Shown here piece after piece: positions 1-8,659 of a stretch of DNA of 51,675 bases; position 1 is the first letter of the stretch, and each line of letters opens with the position of its first letter. The translations under genes were made by a program, and so were the position numbers. The DNA is from Lachnospiraceae bacterium (GTDB lineage: Bacteria; Bacillota; Clostridia; Lachnospirales; Lachnospiraceae). Under the pieces are notes generated by a model. It saw only the letters and a program-made list of their open reading frames with translations. It was not told the DNA's origin and ran no database searches. The stretch spans positions 1 through 51,675 of the forward strand of contig JAIKWF010000111.1 in the NCBI GenBank assembly GCA_024685005.1, read 5' to 3'.

Positions 1-2
1 TT

Positions 3-110
3 GAGGATGAAAACATGATAAACACCATGAAGAGCATCGGATGTGATCTTCTTCAGGGATATTATTATTCGAAGCCTGTCCCTGCAAGTGATTTTCCGAA
101 AATTATTTAA
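3..110 (+). CDS. C-terminal end of an EAL-domain protein (partial)
   Basis: The frame is open from the left edge and ends with TAA at 108-110, giving 35 residues. They contain the motif LLQGYYYSKPVPASDF, which matches the end of EAL domains (the conserved Gln-Gly-Tyr, then Ser-Lys-Pro). EAL domains hydrolyse cyclic-di-GMP in the cytoplasm. The Gln of this motif is a known active-site residue, but the catalytic Glu and Asp residues lie outside the window, so activity cannot be judged. The protein could equally be a GGDEF-EAL or kinase-EAL fusion like the one at 32982-36818. It runs head-on to the neighbouring tRNA and MATE gene. Confidence 0.75.
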   Translation, partial: EDENMINTMKSIGCDLLQGYYYSKPVPASDFPKII

Positions 111-167
111 AGATTTGTCTAACACATAACAATTTTATATAATCCTCCCATAAATACTTAAAATATA

Positions 168-290
168 AATGAACCTGCGGTCTCCGCTTCGCTCCGGTCG
201 GTCCAGAGCCGAGGTCCCCCGGACCTCGTGGGCCCTCTGCGCCCTCACGAGCGTCCGGGTCGCAATGAGGTCGCAGATACACATACTATG
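168..290. other. GC-rich structured spacer with a tRNA T-arm-like edge
   Basis: This stretch is far richer in G+C than the AT-rich DNA on its left. It contains a perfect hairpin (GAGGTCC, CCC, GGACCTC at about 212-228). Its left edge carries TGAACCTGCG (170-179), which repeats exactly the T-arm segment of the adjacent tRNA-Pro (353-362), with weaker similarity over the next 8 bases. I see no convincing gene on either strand. It could be a remnant of a tRNA-associated insertion or a structured downstream transcript. The functional status is unknown. Confidence 0.4.
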
Positions 291-301
291 GTTTCGACTA
301 C

Positions 302-330
302 AAAAAAACGACTGCTGTTGCAGTCGTTTT
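302..330 (-). terminator. Rho-independent terminator of tRNA-Pro
   Basis: On the minus strand an 8-bp perfect stem (ACGACTGC, 4-base loop, GCAGTCGT) is followed by a run of seven T. It lies directly downstream of the tRNA-Pro gene and has the classic form of an intrinsic terminator. Confidence 0.85.
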
Positions 331-336
331 CTGTAG

Positions 337-410
337 TCGAAGCGACAGGATTTGAACCTGCGACCTCTGCGTCCCGAACGCAGCGCTCTACCAAACTGAG
401 CCACGCTTCG
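337..410 (-). tRNA. tRNA-Pro (anticodon CGG)
   Basis: The minus strand folds as a 74-nt cloverleaf. The acceptor stem CGAAGCG pairs with CGCTTCG and is followed by discriminator A. The T-arm contains GGTTCAAATCC, and the anticodon stem CTGCG/CGCAG encloses the loop TTCGGGA, which reads CGG at positions 34-36. This tRNA decodes CCG proline codons. The 3' CCA is not encoded, so it must be added after transcription. An intrinsic terminator follows immediately. Confidence 0.95.
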
Positions 411-415
411 TAATA

Positions 416-443
416 TTGGGCGGGTGTGGTTTCACCCGCCCAA
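416..443. terminator. Strong GC hairpin between MATE gene and tRNA-Pro
   Basis: An 11-bp perfect inverted repeat (TTGGGCGGGTG, 6-base loop, CACCCGCCCAA) sits 79 bases past the MATE stop codon and 5 bases before the tRNA. Neither side has a proper T-run, so termination is only likely. It may instead be a processing or protective stem between the two transcripts. Confidence 0.5.
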
Positions 444-522
444 ATATATTAACATAGTTTATTTTATTTGTCCAGTGTAACTGTTTCATATCTCCATGAC
501 CGGTTTTAACACCATCAAGTAC

Positions 523-1914
523 TCAGGATTTTACGATATTATTCATCCAGATTCCTTTTTTCAAAAGAATAAATCCAACCGTACATTTGATCAGATCACA
601 GGCATGTACAAGGGCAAAGACCGCCGGTGCGCTCAGCAGCGTAAACCGGCAAAGGCAGTAAGCCACCGGTACACTGACAATAAACATGAACACGCTGTCA
701 AAGAAGAAGGTGATGATCGTTTTTCCGCCTGCGCGGATGGTAAAATAGGAGGTATGCAAAAATGCATCCTTTGGCATGATCACTGCCTGGATCATAATAA
801 ATACGGTCGCGATCCTTTTTGCTTCCTCACTGGTATTGTACAGCCTTGGAAACTGTCTTGCGGTCAAAAGCATCACCGCTCCGATCACTATGGATATGAA
901 GATCGCAAACGCAATGATCTTGTTATCCGTATCTCTGGCTTTTTTCATATCCCCGCTTCCCAGGTGCTGGCCCACAATGATGGCAACGGAATCTCCCATG
1001 GCAATGAATACAATATTAAAAATATTGTTGATGGTACTGGCAATGTTCTGTCCCGCAACCACATTCAGTCCTCTGGTGGAATAAGCCTGTGCTAACATCG
1101 CAACACCGATTGCCCAGATCCCTTCATTCAAAAGCAGGGGCATTCCGGTGATAAAATATTTTTTCACCAGCGCCAGCGGCACCTTCAGGGTTTTAAACAC
1201 GCCTTTGAAGTAGTCATGTTTATCCCTGTGTTTTCGGATCCAGATAAAGATCACCGCGATTTCCACATACCGGGACATGACCGTAGCTACCGCCGCACCT
1301 ACAACTCCCAGCTTCGGAAATCCGAATTTACCGTAGATCAGTATATAGTTAAAGGTCAGATTCACAAATACGGCGATCACGCCTGAAAGCATGGGAGCAA
1401 AGGTTTCGCCGCATTCCCTGAGGGTGGATATAAATACCTGACCGATATACACGGCAGGCAGCATGAACAGGATCACGGTCAGATACGAATGACCGCATCT
1501 AAGGGTTGCCTGCACATCTCCACCATCACTGCGACCCCGCAGATACATGTTGATGAGGGCATCTCCCTTTGTCATAAATGCCAGAAAAACCACCAGACAG
1601 ATGATCAGTCCGATCCAGAGTTTATAGCGGATCGTGTGACGGATACCTTCTTTATCCCCACTGCCGAAATACTGTGCGGTAAAAATACCCACACCGGATG
1701 TTGCACCAAACATTAAAAGATAAAATACAAATATCAGCTGGTTTACTATGGCCACACCGGACATGGGTTCGGTGCCCAGCTGTCCCACCATGATATTATC
1801 CAACAGACTGACAAAATTGGTGATGCCGTTTTGCACCATAATGGGAAGCGCAATGACAAAGAGCTTTTTGTAAAAATCTTTGTCACCTATAAATTTTTTT
1901 CGTAAAGTTTTCAT
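523..1914 (-). CDS. MATE family multidrug/toxin efflux protein
   Basis: This 463-residue integral membrane protein has the multiple hydrophobic segments of MATE transporters. These export cationic drugs or metabolites across the cytoplasmic membrane using a Na+ or H+ gradient. The N-terminal region contains the family-type stretch LPIMVQNGITNFVSLLDNIM followed by VGQLGTEPMSGVAI. Both repeats of the fold seem present, and the length is typical (about 450). AGGAAAAG precedes the ATG. The substrate cannot be inferred. A second, clearly different MATE protein lies at 46993-48372. Confidence 0.9.
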   Translation of the reverse strand: MKTLRKKFIGDKDFYKKLFVIALPIMVQNGITNFVSLLDNIMVGQLGTEPMSGVAIVNQLIFVFYLLMFGATSGVGIFTAQYFGSGDKEGIRHTIRYKLWIGLIICLVVFLAFMTKGDALINMYLRGRSDGGDVQATLRCGHSYLTVILFMLPAVYIGQVFISTLRECGETFAPMLSGVIAVFVNLTFNYILIYGKFGFPKLGVVGAAVATVMSRYVEIAVIFIWIRKHRDKHDYFKGVFKTLKVPLALVKKYFITGMPLLLNEGIWAIGVAMLAQAYSTRGLNVVAGQNIASTINNIFNIVFIAMGDSVAIIVGQHLGSGDMKKARDTDNKIIAFAIFISIVIGAVMLLTARQFPRLYNTSEEAKRIATVFIMIQAVIMPKDAFLHTSYFTIRAGGKTIITFFFDSVFMFIVSVPVAYCLCRFTLLSAPAVFALVHACDLIKCTVGFILLKKGIWMNNIVKS

Positions 1915-1981
1915 TTTTCTTTTCCTGCTATTTCTTATATCATTCGAAGAAAAATTCCGGATAGTCCTCCTTTGCTTTGGT

Positions 1982-2695
1982 TTATTCCCTACAGATCACA
2001 TACTTACATATAGGATTTCCCTTAGCGGAAAATTTTTCTTCATACTCTGTCATTACATTTCCTTCCATCAGCTTGGGATCCGCATGCAGATCAAAGGTCA
2101 CCACCTTTGCCTGCCAGCCCACCAACGGAAGCTGCGATAAACCGAATTCAAACAATTCCCTGTTATCGGTTTTAAATTCCACCGTCCCTTCCGCCGCAAG
2201 GACTTTATCATATACAGATAAAAACTCCTTTCCGGGAAGGCGTCTTTTGGCATGGCGGTCCTTTGGCCAGGGATCGGAAAAATTCAGATAGATCCGGTCT
2301 ACTTCTCCGGGAGCAAATACCTCCGCCAGTTCTCTTGCATCCAGTCTGAGCAGACGAAGATTAGCAACTTCTAACTTTTCTTCTTCTGTCTGCACCGGAT
2401 CATTTTCTGCGAGCGCCCCTTCTGTTTCCTCCCAAACATGACGGCCGCCATTTAGTTTTTGCACCGCCCGTACCAAAACGGAGGAATACATTTCTATCCC
2501 GATATAATTGATATCCGGATTCCGTTTTGCCATTTCTATGATAAAGCGTCCTTTTCCCATACCGATCTCGAGCCGTATGGGATGATCATTTTCAAATACT
2601 GTATTCCATTTTCCTTTGTATTCTTTGGGTTCATCGATCACGTAAGCGCTTCGAAGCAGCGCTTCTTCACTTCCCGGTATATTTCGAAGTCTCAT
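1982..2695 (-). CDS. trmB: tRNA (guanine-N7-)-methyltransferase TrmB
   Basis: This enzyme forms m7G46 in the variable loop of tRNAs using S-adenosylmethionine. The 237-residue protein shows the SAM-binding motif LEIGMGKGRFI, then INYIGIEMYSSVLVRAV, and the characteristic LNFSDPWPKDRHAKRRL segment that carries the catalytic Asp and tRNA contacts. An acidic insert (about residues 90-110, EETEGALAENDPVQTEEEK) makes it slightly longer than the Bacillus protein. The start is 3 bases after the stop of the upstream carboxypeptidase gene, so the two are probably co-transcribed. Confidence 0.95.
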   Translation of the reverse strand: MRLRNIPGSEEALLRSAYVIDEPKEYKGKWNTVFENDHPIRLEIGMGKGRFIIEMAKRNPDINYIGIEMYSSVLVRAVQKLNGGRHVWEETEGALAENDPVQTEEEKLEVANLRLLRLDARELAEVFAPGEVDRIYLNFSDPWPKDRHAKRRLPGKEFLSVYDKVLAAEGTVEFKTDNRELFEFGLSQLPLVGWQAKVVTFDLHADPKLMEGNVMTEYEEKFSAKGNPICKYVICRE

Positions 2696-2698
2696 ATG

Positions 2699-4435
2699 TT
2701 ATGTCCTGTTTCTTCTGTTTCTATTCCTTCTGTTCAAATCCTGATTTGCGGTGTTACCAAAGGTCCTGTTCTGGTTTTTGACCCAAGTACTTTTTGCCGT
2801 TCTTCGTCTGCGTCTTTCCCTGCGCCTTTCATTTTTTCGGAAGTTCACGTTTTGCCTGCTGCCTCTGTTTTTCCTGGAAAAATGATAAGACCGGATACTG
2901 CCGGCAATGAGGCTGATCAGTATAGCTGCTGACAATATGGCCAGAAAACGCAGAGCTGTTTTTCTGACATTCACAAAAACGATCTGTTCTTTGTGTCCGC
3001 TGCCCAGGCCTGTGGGATCGTAAAAATCAAAGCTTTTTGCCGTATTGGAAAGCACCACGGAGGCACTGCCCAAGGACTGATTCTCATAGGTGTAATCTAT
3101 GGTGGCTATGGTAAGCGGATTGTTTTCATCCTCCGTATTGCTCATAAAAGCATCCAGGTCCTCAAACCCGATGGTATTGGGAAGAATAATGGAAGCATTG
3201 GGATCCACTTCCATCAAAGACTGGTTCGTACCCAGGGCATCGTTTTCAAAAAACTCCGCATCTCTGATGGTATAACGGTTTTCGTTTTTTGCCACATTGA
3301 CTTTGCTGAAATTGTCAAATCCGTAATCAAACAAAGTCATGGTATCCAGATACTGATTCGGAGCCTCTTCCCGCATGACTACACAGATCAGACGCATTCC
3401 GCCCCGCTCGGCACAGGTTACAAGGGTCTGTCTGGCAACCGTGGTATATCCGGTCTTGCCTCCCACGTAGCCTTCATATTTATATTTTCCCTTTGTAAGC
3501 TGATTATGGGTATACAGCTCTATATCATCCGGCTGCTTCGGCCCCGGAGGAATATGATAATAATTCGTACCCGAAATCTTGGCCAGTGTTTCGTTGGCAA
3601 AAAAAGCCCGCCCGATCTGTGCCAGATCATAGGGGGTTGTATAATGCTGATCGTTATGAAGACCGTTCGTTGTAACAAAGTGGGAATCCAGACACCCCAA
3701 CTCCGCAGCTCGCTGATTCATCAGATCCACAAAATCATCTATGCTACCGCTGACGTGTTCCGCCACTGCATTGGCAACTTCGTTGGCGGAGTATACCAGG
3801 ATACCGTAAAGACACTGCTCCATGGTAAGCTCCTGCCCGATATCGATACCCATGTTGGAAGACGCCCGCTCAATGCTGTTTACCGCATCTTTAGAAAACT
3901 TCACCGTTTCGGAAAGCTGGCATTTTTCACTGGCGATCAGTGTGGTCAGGATCTTGGTGGTACTGGCGGGATACAATCTTTCATGCATGTTCTTCCCATA
4001 TAAAACCGTACCTGTATCGGCATCGATCAAAACCGCACCTTCTGCACTGACGGCAGGTCCCTGAGGCCAGCGGGGTATGTCGTTTGTTTCCACCGATTCC
4101 GCCTTCTGCTCTTCCTGCTCCATCTGAAGCGCTTCTCCTTCCGATGCGCTTTGCTCCTGCCCTGTTTCCTGATCCTCAAAGATCTCCGAAATGGTCTTAT
4201 TCGCTATGCTCTGCTCTTCCTTCTGCTTTTCATCAGACTCTTCAGACTGCTCCGGCTGCTTCTTTTCCTGCTCCGTTGGCTCCTGCCCTGAATCCTCCTG
4301 ACTACCCGGATCAAGAGACTGAGTTGCCATGACCGCTACCGGCGAAAGCAGGCAAAACTGTAAAAGAAGAGCCGAAAGCAGTAAAGAAAGCCGGGCTTTT
4401 ATTTTATTTCTTTTTTTCCGGTTTTGTCTTTTCAT
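2699..4435 (-). CDS. D-alanyl-D-alanine carboxypeptidase (PBP5/DacF-like)
   Basis: This is a penicillin-binding serine peptidase that trims the terminal D-Ala from peptidoglycan stem peptides outside the membrane. A signal or anchor segment lies at about residues 14-37. A long Glu/Gln/Ser-rich low-complexity spacer (about 40-120) precedes the catalytic domain. The three catalytic motifs are all present: STTK (S158, K161), SAN (216-218) and KTG (327-329). A C-terminal transmembrane helix follows the catalytic region, then a very basic Arg/Asn tail. At 578 residues it is longer than typical DacA/DacF (about 380-440) because of the spacer and tail. The start overlaps the preceding exonuclease gene by 32 bases. 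GGAGT lies just upstream of the ATG. Confidence 0.9.
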   Translation of the reverse strand: MKRQNRKKRNKIKARLSLLLSALLLQFCLLSPVAVMATQSLDPGSQEDSGQEPTEQEKKQPEQSEESDEKQKEEQSIANKTISEIFEDQETGQEQSASEGEALQMEQEEQKAESVETNDIPRWPQGPAVSAEGAVLIDADTGTVLYGKNMHERLYPASTTKILTTLIASEKCQLSETVKFSKDAVNSIERASSNMGIDIGQELTMEQCLYGILVYSANEVANAVAEHVSGSIDDFVDLMNQRAAELGCLDSHFVTTNGLHNDQHYTTPYDLAQIGRAFFANETLAKISGTNYYHIPPGPKQPDDIELYTHNQLTKGKYKYEGYVGGKTGYTTVARQTLVTCAERGGMRLICVVMREEAPNQYLDTMTLFDYGFDNFSKVNVAKNENRYTIRDAEFFENDALGTNQSLMEVDPNASIILPNTIGFEDLDAFMSNTEDENNPLTIATIDYTYENQSLGSASVVLSNTAKSFDFYDPTGLGSGHKEQIVFVNVRKTALRFLAILSAAILISLIAGSIRSYHFSRKNRGSRQNVNFRKNERRRERRRRRTAKSTWVKNQNRTFGNTANQDLNRRNRNRRNRT

Positions 4436-5447
4436 GTTTTACTCCGCTCTTGCGTTGTCTGGTAAGCTTTGATGCCGACAGACCCGTAATATTCAGGCGC
4501 TTTTGCTGCATCGCAAGGGCTTTATCTCTTTTCTTCATGATCTCGGTAAGCTCCGGCTTACTGATCAGTCTCTGGGTTTTATCTACGTATACTTCTTCAC
4601 TCTCGTTTTCGCTTTTTACATGCTTTCTTAAACGGACTTTATTCTTGATAAACCCATGTTTCGGGCATTGTGAAACACCGATAAAATATCTTCCTCCGGT
4701 GGTAAAATACCGGATCCGGCGTCTTGTAAGCCGGTCACAAAGATAACATCCCATGGAGGAAACCTCTTTATCTGCCATGGCTGCCGCTTTGGTGGGAAAG
4801 ATCCGGGAAATATACTTGCTGTAGCTGGAATAAATCTTGTGGATCTCATCATCCTTTTCTGCCGGAAGGGTATATACATCATAGGAACAGTATTCCTCGA
4901 TGTCGGAATCGATGCGCTGCAATACTTTCGTTGTATAGTAAGCATCCGCATAGGCACGATGGAAAGGAACATCCTTTTCGATCTTCAGAAAATCAATGGC
5001 ATATTCCAGATTCCGTCTGCTCTTACCGTCTTCATATGCAATGGAAAAAAGCTTTTGTACATCAAGATACTCAAAGGGCTCTTTTGCAAGAGTTCCCATT
5101 TCAAAGTATTCCATATTCCGCTGCAGTTCGATCAGATCCTGATTTCCCCAGGTACAAAAGATACTGTCGCTTTCAGTCCATTTTAAAAAGTCATTACACA
5201 CTTTTTGAAAATAGTTTCCCTTTGCTAACTCCTGCATATCCACATGCAGCATCTTTTCGATCATATGAGGCATATCCTTATAGATCTGGGGTTTCACCAG
5301 CTGGTCGAATTTGTCCGTGATCTCTTTTTTCTCATTGAGTTTAACGGCCCCGATCTCTATGATCTCAAAGGGAATCTTTTGATGATGTCTGTCTTTTTTT
5401 CCCAGTTTACCCTGATTCCATTCCAGGTCAAATACAATATAATTCAT
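4404..5447 (-). CDS. DEDDh-type 3'-5' exonuclease domain protein
   Basis: This is a 347-residue protein whose first 175 residues form a DnaQ-like exonuclease domain. The motifs are visible: D7 and E9 in FDLEWN, D104 in GNQD, and H163 with D168 in HRAYADA. This is the full DEDDh set, so nuclease activity is expected. The fold resembles KapD/ERI-1-type RNA or DNA trimming enzymes. The C-terminal half contains several Cys residues (CYLCDRL, then a later SQCPKHGF) that could bind zinc, followed by a basic Lys/Arg tail. The natural substrate is unknown. It lies upstream of, and overlaps, the carboxypeptidase gene. Confidence 0.8.
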   Translation of the reverse strand: MNYIVFDLEWNQGKLGKKDRHHQKIPFEIIEIGAVKLNEKKEITDKFDQLVKPQIYKDMPHMIEKMLHVDMQELAKGNYFQKVCNDFLKWTESDSIFCTWGNQDLIELQRNMEYFEMGTLAKEPFEYLDVQKLFSIAYEDGKSRRNLEYAIDFLKIEKDVPFHRAYADAYYTTKVLQRIDSDIEEYCSYDVYTLPAEKDDEIHKIYSSYSKYISRIFPTKAAAMADKEVSSMGCYLCDRLTRRRIRYFTTGGRYFIGVSQCPKHGFIKNKVRLRKHVKSENESEEVYVDKTQRLISKPELTEIMKKRDKALAMQQKRLNITGLSASKLTRQRKSGVKHEKTKPEKKK

Positions 5448-5515
5448 AGGCTGTTACCTGTAGTGTCTTTTTGCGCTGTATATCTATTGTAACCACAAAT
5501 GATAACCTTGTCTAT

Positions 5516-5550
5516 CCAAAAACAATACGGCAGAGCATAAAGCTCTGCCG
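5516..5550 (-). terminator. Rho-independent terminator of tRNA-Arg
   Basis: On the minus strand a 9-bp perfect stem (CGGCAGAGC, 5-base loop, GCTCTGCCG at 5528-5550) is followed by TATTGTTTTT. It starts 7 bases after the tRNA-Arg 3' end. Confidence 0.8.
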
Positions 5551-5556
5551 GTCTTC

Positions 5557-5629
5557 TGTTCCCTGCGGGAATCGAACCCACAACTGGGGCTTAGGAGGCT
5601 CCTGTTATATCCATTTAACTAAGGGAACC
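5557..5629 (-). tRNA. tRNA-Arg (anticodon CCT)
   Basis: The 73-nt minus-strand cloverleaf has acceptor stem GGTTCCC/GGGAAC plus discriminator A, T-arm GGGTTCGATTCCC, and anticodon loop CTCCTAA, giving CCT at 34-36 (reads AGG codons). The anticodon stem GGAGC/GCCCC contains one A-C mismatch in the middle. CCA is not encoded. It sits at the end of the serS-GT2-DUF3881 gene run and may be processed from that transcript. Confidence 0.93.
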
Positions 5630-5679
5630 AAATAGCACCACTTAAGAGTACCAAAAGGGCTATTTCCTGTCAAGGGGTT

Positions 5680-6570
5680 TTACTGGCCTTTAAAATTCAC
5701 TTCTCCCTGCATCCAGATTACCCCTTTAAAGCGGCGTCCGGCCTGAGGTTCCCCGATCAGATCCTTCTCATTGATGGCTACATCAAAATACAGATCGTTA
5801 CAGCAAAGTGTCATCAGATAAATCTTTTCCCCTGTCAGTTTATTCTCAAAGGATTCACTGGAAACGATCTCACCTAAAATGGAATACTGGTCACATTCTA
5901 TACCGTAGGGCATAAAATAGGTATCCACCAGTGTCAGTACATCCTGCTTTAAGATCATCCTGGAAATATTGGAATAGGTATCGATCTCCTCCAGCGTCAG
6001 GGTTTCCATGGCGTCCTCGTCTCCGTTTCTTGCAGCATCCAACAGTTTGCTACGGCTGGCGGATTCTTTTTTCAAACGCTTCTTATCCGATTCTTTTTTC
6101 TCCAAAGGAAGCAGGATCCGCCCTTCCGTTGACAGCGCACCCAATACCAGGGAAGTTCCCTTTTCCGGATTCTTTCCCACATTTTTCTGCTTCAGATACG
6201 GAATCACATTCTGCAGATAAAAGATCAGGGAAACACCCAGTTTCACATCATCACAGATCCCTGCATAGGATTCCTTTTCCGCATGACGCTCAATACTCAG
6301 TTCTTCGTAGGAACTGATCTGGGCACCTCTGCAATAGGGGAAATAATAATCCAGTATAAACTGATTGTCTTCATTAAATTCACCGCGAACACCGAGACCG
6401 ATGCCGGGAGCTACTTCCATTAAATATTCGGAAAACAGCACATTGTCTTCCGGATCCGTTGTTGTATAACTTCTCTCACTTGCATGACGTATGGCATATC
6501 CGAGGAGTTCATTGACATCTTTTCGTTTTTTCAAATCTGAAAAACCGATGGATCGAAGATATCGATGCAT
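5680..6570 (-). CDS. DUF3881-like protein of unknown function
   Basis: The 296-residue soluble protein begins MHRYLRSIGFSDLKKRKDVN, which I associate with the DUF3881 family found in Lachnospiraceae-type Clostridia. I cannot confirm this without a profile search. No signal peptide, membrane helix or catalytic motif is evident. A charged Lys/Glu/Ser-rich linker occurs around residues 155-195. It starts 12 bases after the glycosyltransferase stop and has an excellent ribosome site (AAGGAGGTGAATCT before ATG), so it belongs to the serS-GT2 run. Function unknown. Confidence 0.7.
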   Translation of the reverse strand: MHRYLRSIGFSDLKKRKDVNELLGYAIRHASERSYTTTDPEDNVLFSEYLMEVAPGIGLGVRGEFNEDNQFILDYYFPYCRGAQISSYEELSIERHAEKESYAGICDDVKLGVSLIFYLQNVIPYLKQKNVGKNPEKGTSLVLGALSTEGRILLPLEKKESDKKRLKKESASRSKLLDAARNGDEDAMETLTLEEIDTYSNISRMILKQDVLTLVDTYFMPYGIECDQYSILGEIVSSESFENKLTGEKIYLMTLCCNDLYFDVAINEKDLIGEPQAGRRFKGVIWMQGEVNFKGQ

Positions 6571-6582
6571 AGATTCACCTCC

Positions 6583-7272
6583 TTACCGGGAGTATTTCAA
6601 AATACAGATAATGGCACGGACGCCGTCCTTAAATCCGATCTTCTTGCCCTCTTCATTGGTTCGGGGTGCATAAGAAATCGGCACTTCATGGATCCGGATC
6701 CGCATCTTGGAGATCTTTGCGGTAATCTCCGGTTCAAAACCAAACCGCTTTTCTTCAATATCGATCCCCTGGATCACTTCCCGCGAAAAAGCTTTGTAGC
6801 AGGTTTCCATATCTGTCAGATGCTGATGGGTAAACAGATTGGAAAGCATGGTTAAAAACTTGTTGGCCAGACGATTTGCCAGATAGCCTTTTGCCTTATT
6901 TTTCAAAAAGCGGGAACCGTACATAACCTTTGCCTTCCCCTCAAAAATAGGGGTAACTACTTTCCCGTATTCAGAAGGGTCATACTCCAGATCCGCATCC
7001 TGGATGATCACCGCATCTCCCGTAGCGGCAGCAAAACCGGTCTTTAAAGCCGCGCCCTTGCCGCCGTTTTGCTCATGATAGATGATCTTTGAGACCAAAG
7101 GCCGGATCTCATCTTCCAGGATCTGCCTTGTTCCGTCTGTTGAGCAGTCATCCACCACGATGATCTCCTGATTCGGCATACCGCACTCAATCACCTTTTT
7201 AACAATGGTCTTAATATGATCCTTTTCGTTATAACAGGGGATCACCACTGATAAAACTTTTTCCTGTTCCAT
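6583..7272 (-). CDS. Family 2 glycosyltransferase (dolichyl-phosphate-mannose-synthase-like)
   Basis: The 229-residue GT-A protein uses a nucleotide sugar to glycosylate a lipid carrier or related acceptor at the inner membrane face. It shows [12 protein letters not shown] at the N terminus, [12 protein letters not shown], the [11 protein letters not shown] segment, and the metal-binding DADLEYDP that aligns with the DXD region of DPM1-type enzymes. No transmembrane helices follow the catalytic domain, so it is the short soluble form. It starts 18 bases after serS and precedes the DUF3881-like gene. The acceptor is unknown. Confidence 0.85.
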   Translation of the reverse strand: MEQEKVLSVVIPCYNEKDHIKTIVKKVIECGMPNQEIIVVDDCSTDGTRQILEDEIRPLVSKIIYHEQNGGKGAALKTGFAAATGDAVIIQDADLEYDPSEYGKVVTPIFEGKAKVMYGSRFLKNKAKGYLANRLANKFLTMLSNLFTHQHLTDMETCYKAFSREVIQGIDIEEKRFGFEPEITAKISKMRIRIHEVPISYAPRTNEEGKKIGFKDGVRAIICILKYSR

Positions 7273-7290
7273 ATCCGGTTTCTCCCTTAA

Positions 7291-8580
7291 TCAGTGTTTC
7301 GGCACAAGTACTTCCTTGCCGCCCATATAAGGACGAAGTACTTCGGGGATCGTAATGCTGCCGTCTGCCTGGAGATGATTCTCCAAAAATGCGATCAGCA
7401 TTCTCGGCGGTGCAACTACGGTATTGTTCAGGGTATGAGCAAAATACTTGCTTCCGTCCTCTGCCTTTACACGGATCTTCAGACGGCGGGCCTGTGCATC
7501 TCCCAGATTGGAGCAGCTTCCCACCTCAAAGTATTTCTTCTGACGGGGAGACCAGGCTTCCACGTCAAAGGACTTCACCTTCAGATCTGCCAGATCACCG
7601 GAGCAGCACTCTAACGTACGAACGGGAATATCCATGCTGCGGAACAGATCTACCGTATTCTGCCACAGCTTATCAAACCACATGGGAGATTCCTCCGGCT
7701 TGCAGACAACGATCATCTCCTGTTTTTCAAACTGATGGATTCTGTAAACACCTCTTTCTTCGATACCATGGGCTCCTTTTTCTTTTCTGAAGCAGGGTGA
7801 GTAGCTGGTAAGTGTCTTGGGCAGCTGCTCTTCAGGGGTAATGGTATCGATAAACTTACCGATCATGGAGTGCTCGCTGGTACCGATGAGGAAAAGATCC
7901 TCTCCTTCGATCTTGTACATCATGGCATCCATTTCCGCAAAACTCATAACGCCGGTTACCACGTTGGAACGGATCATGAAAGGCGGTACACAGTAGGTAA
8001 AACCTCTGTCGATCATAAAATCTCTTGCATAGGAAATAACTGCGGAGTGGAGTCTTGCGATATCACCCATGAGATAATAAAATCCATTTCCCGCAACTCT
8101 TCCTGCTGCATCCAGATCGATACCGTCAAATCTATCCATGATATCCGTATGATAAGGGATCTCATACTCCGGAACCAGAGGCTCGCCGTACTTGGTCACT
8201 TCCACATTTTCACTGTCATCTTTTCCGATGGGTACGGAAGGATCAATGATATTCGGGATCACCATCATATCTGCAAGAACTTTTTCATCATATTCTTTTT
8301 CCAGCTTTTCAAGCTCAGCCAGACGCTGTGCGGACTGTGCTACCTGCTTCTTGATTTCCTCTGCTTCTTCCTTTTTGCCCTGTCCCATCAGCGCACCGAT
8401 CTGTTTGGAAAGCTTGTTTCTGTTGGCTCTCAACTCATCGGCTTCCTGCTGGGCAGCTCTTTTCTTTTTATCAAGATCGATCACCTCATCTACCAGGGGC
8501 AATTTTTCATCCTGAAACTTTTTCTTAATGTTCTCCTTTACAAGGTCAGGGTTTTCTCTGACAAATTTCATATCCAGCAT
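7291..8580 (-). CDS. serS: Seryl-tRNA synthetase
   Basis: This class II synthetase charges tRNA-Ser. The 429 residues are the family length. The N-terminal antiparallel coiled-coil arm (about 30-110) that grips the long variable arm of tRNA-Ser is evident from its heptad-rich Lys/Glu/Ala sequence. Motif 2 (SPCFRKEKGAHG) and motif 3 (EVGSCSNLGDAQARRL) are intact. AAAGGAGG precedes the ATG. There is no room for a T-box leader in the 79-base gap upstream. A cognate tRNA-Ser(GCT) is encoded at 51285-51372. Confidence 0.98.
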   Translation of the reverse strand: MLDMKFVRENPDLVKENIKKKFQDEKLPLVDEVIDLDKKKRAAQQEADELRANRNKLSKQIGALMGQGKKEEAEEIKKQVAQSAQRLAELEKLEKEYDEKVLADMMVIPNIIDPSVPIGKDDSENVEVTKYGEPLVPEYEIPYHTDIMDRFDGIDLDAAGRVAGNGFYYLMGDIARLHSAVISYARDFMIDRGFTYCVPPFMIRSNVVTGVMSFAEMDAMMYKIEGEDLFLIGTSEHSMIGKFIDTITPEEQLPKTLTSYSPCFRKEKGAHGIEERGVYRIHQFEKQEMIVVCKPEESPMWFDKLWQNTVDLFRSMDIPVRTLECCSGDLADLKVKSFDVEAWSPRQKKYFEVGSCSNLGDAQARRLKIRVKAEDGSKYFAHTLNNTVVAPPRMLIAFLENHLQADGSITIPEVLRPYMGGKEVLVPKH

Positions 8581-8659
8581 GGTAATATCCTCCTTTTGCT
8601 GCTTTATATTATTTTCCTGAATTTTTGTTATATTATCTCTTGATTTACCGACGGAAAGA

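Noticed and set aside
135-404. An 89-codon frame on the minus strand that starts at the tRNA-Pro
   Set aside because: It runs through the tRNA and its terminator; its Arg/Gly-rich start (RSGRRGRRFKSC) is the usual false protein read from tRNA genes.
2993-4003. A 336-codon frame antisense to the carboxypeptidase
   Set aside because: It opposes a gene with all three catalytic motifs, has no ribosome site or recognisable domain, and is a shadow of the real gene.
8581-8659. T-box leader for serS
   Set aside because: The 79-base gap is too short and has no T-box (TGGN-type) sequence.
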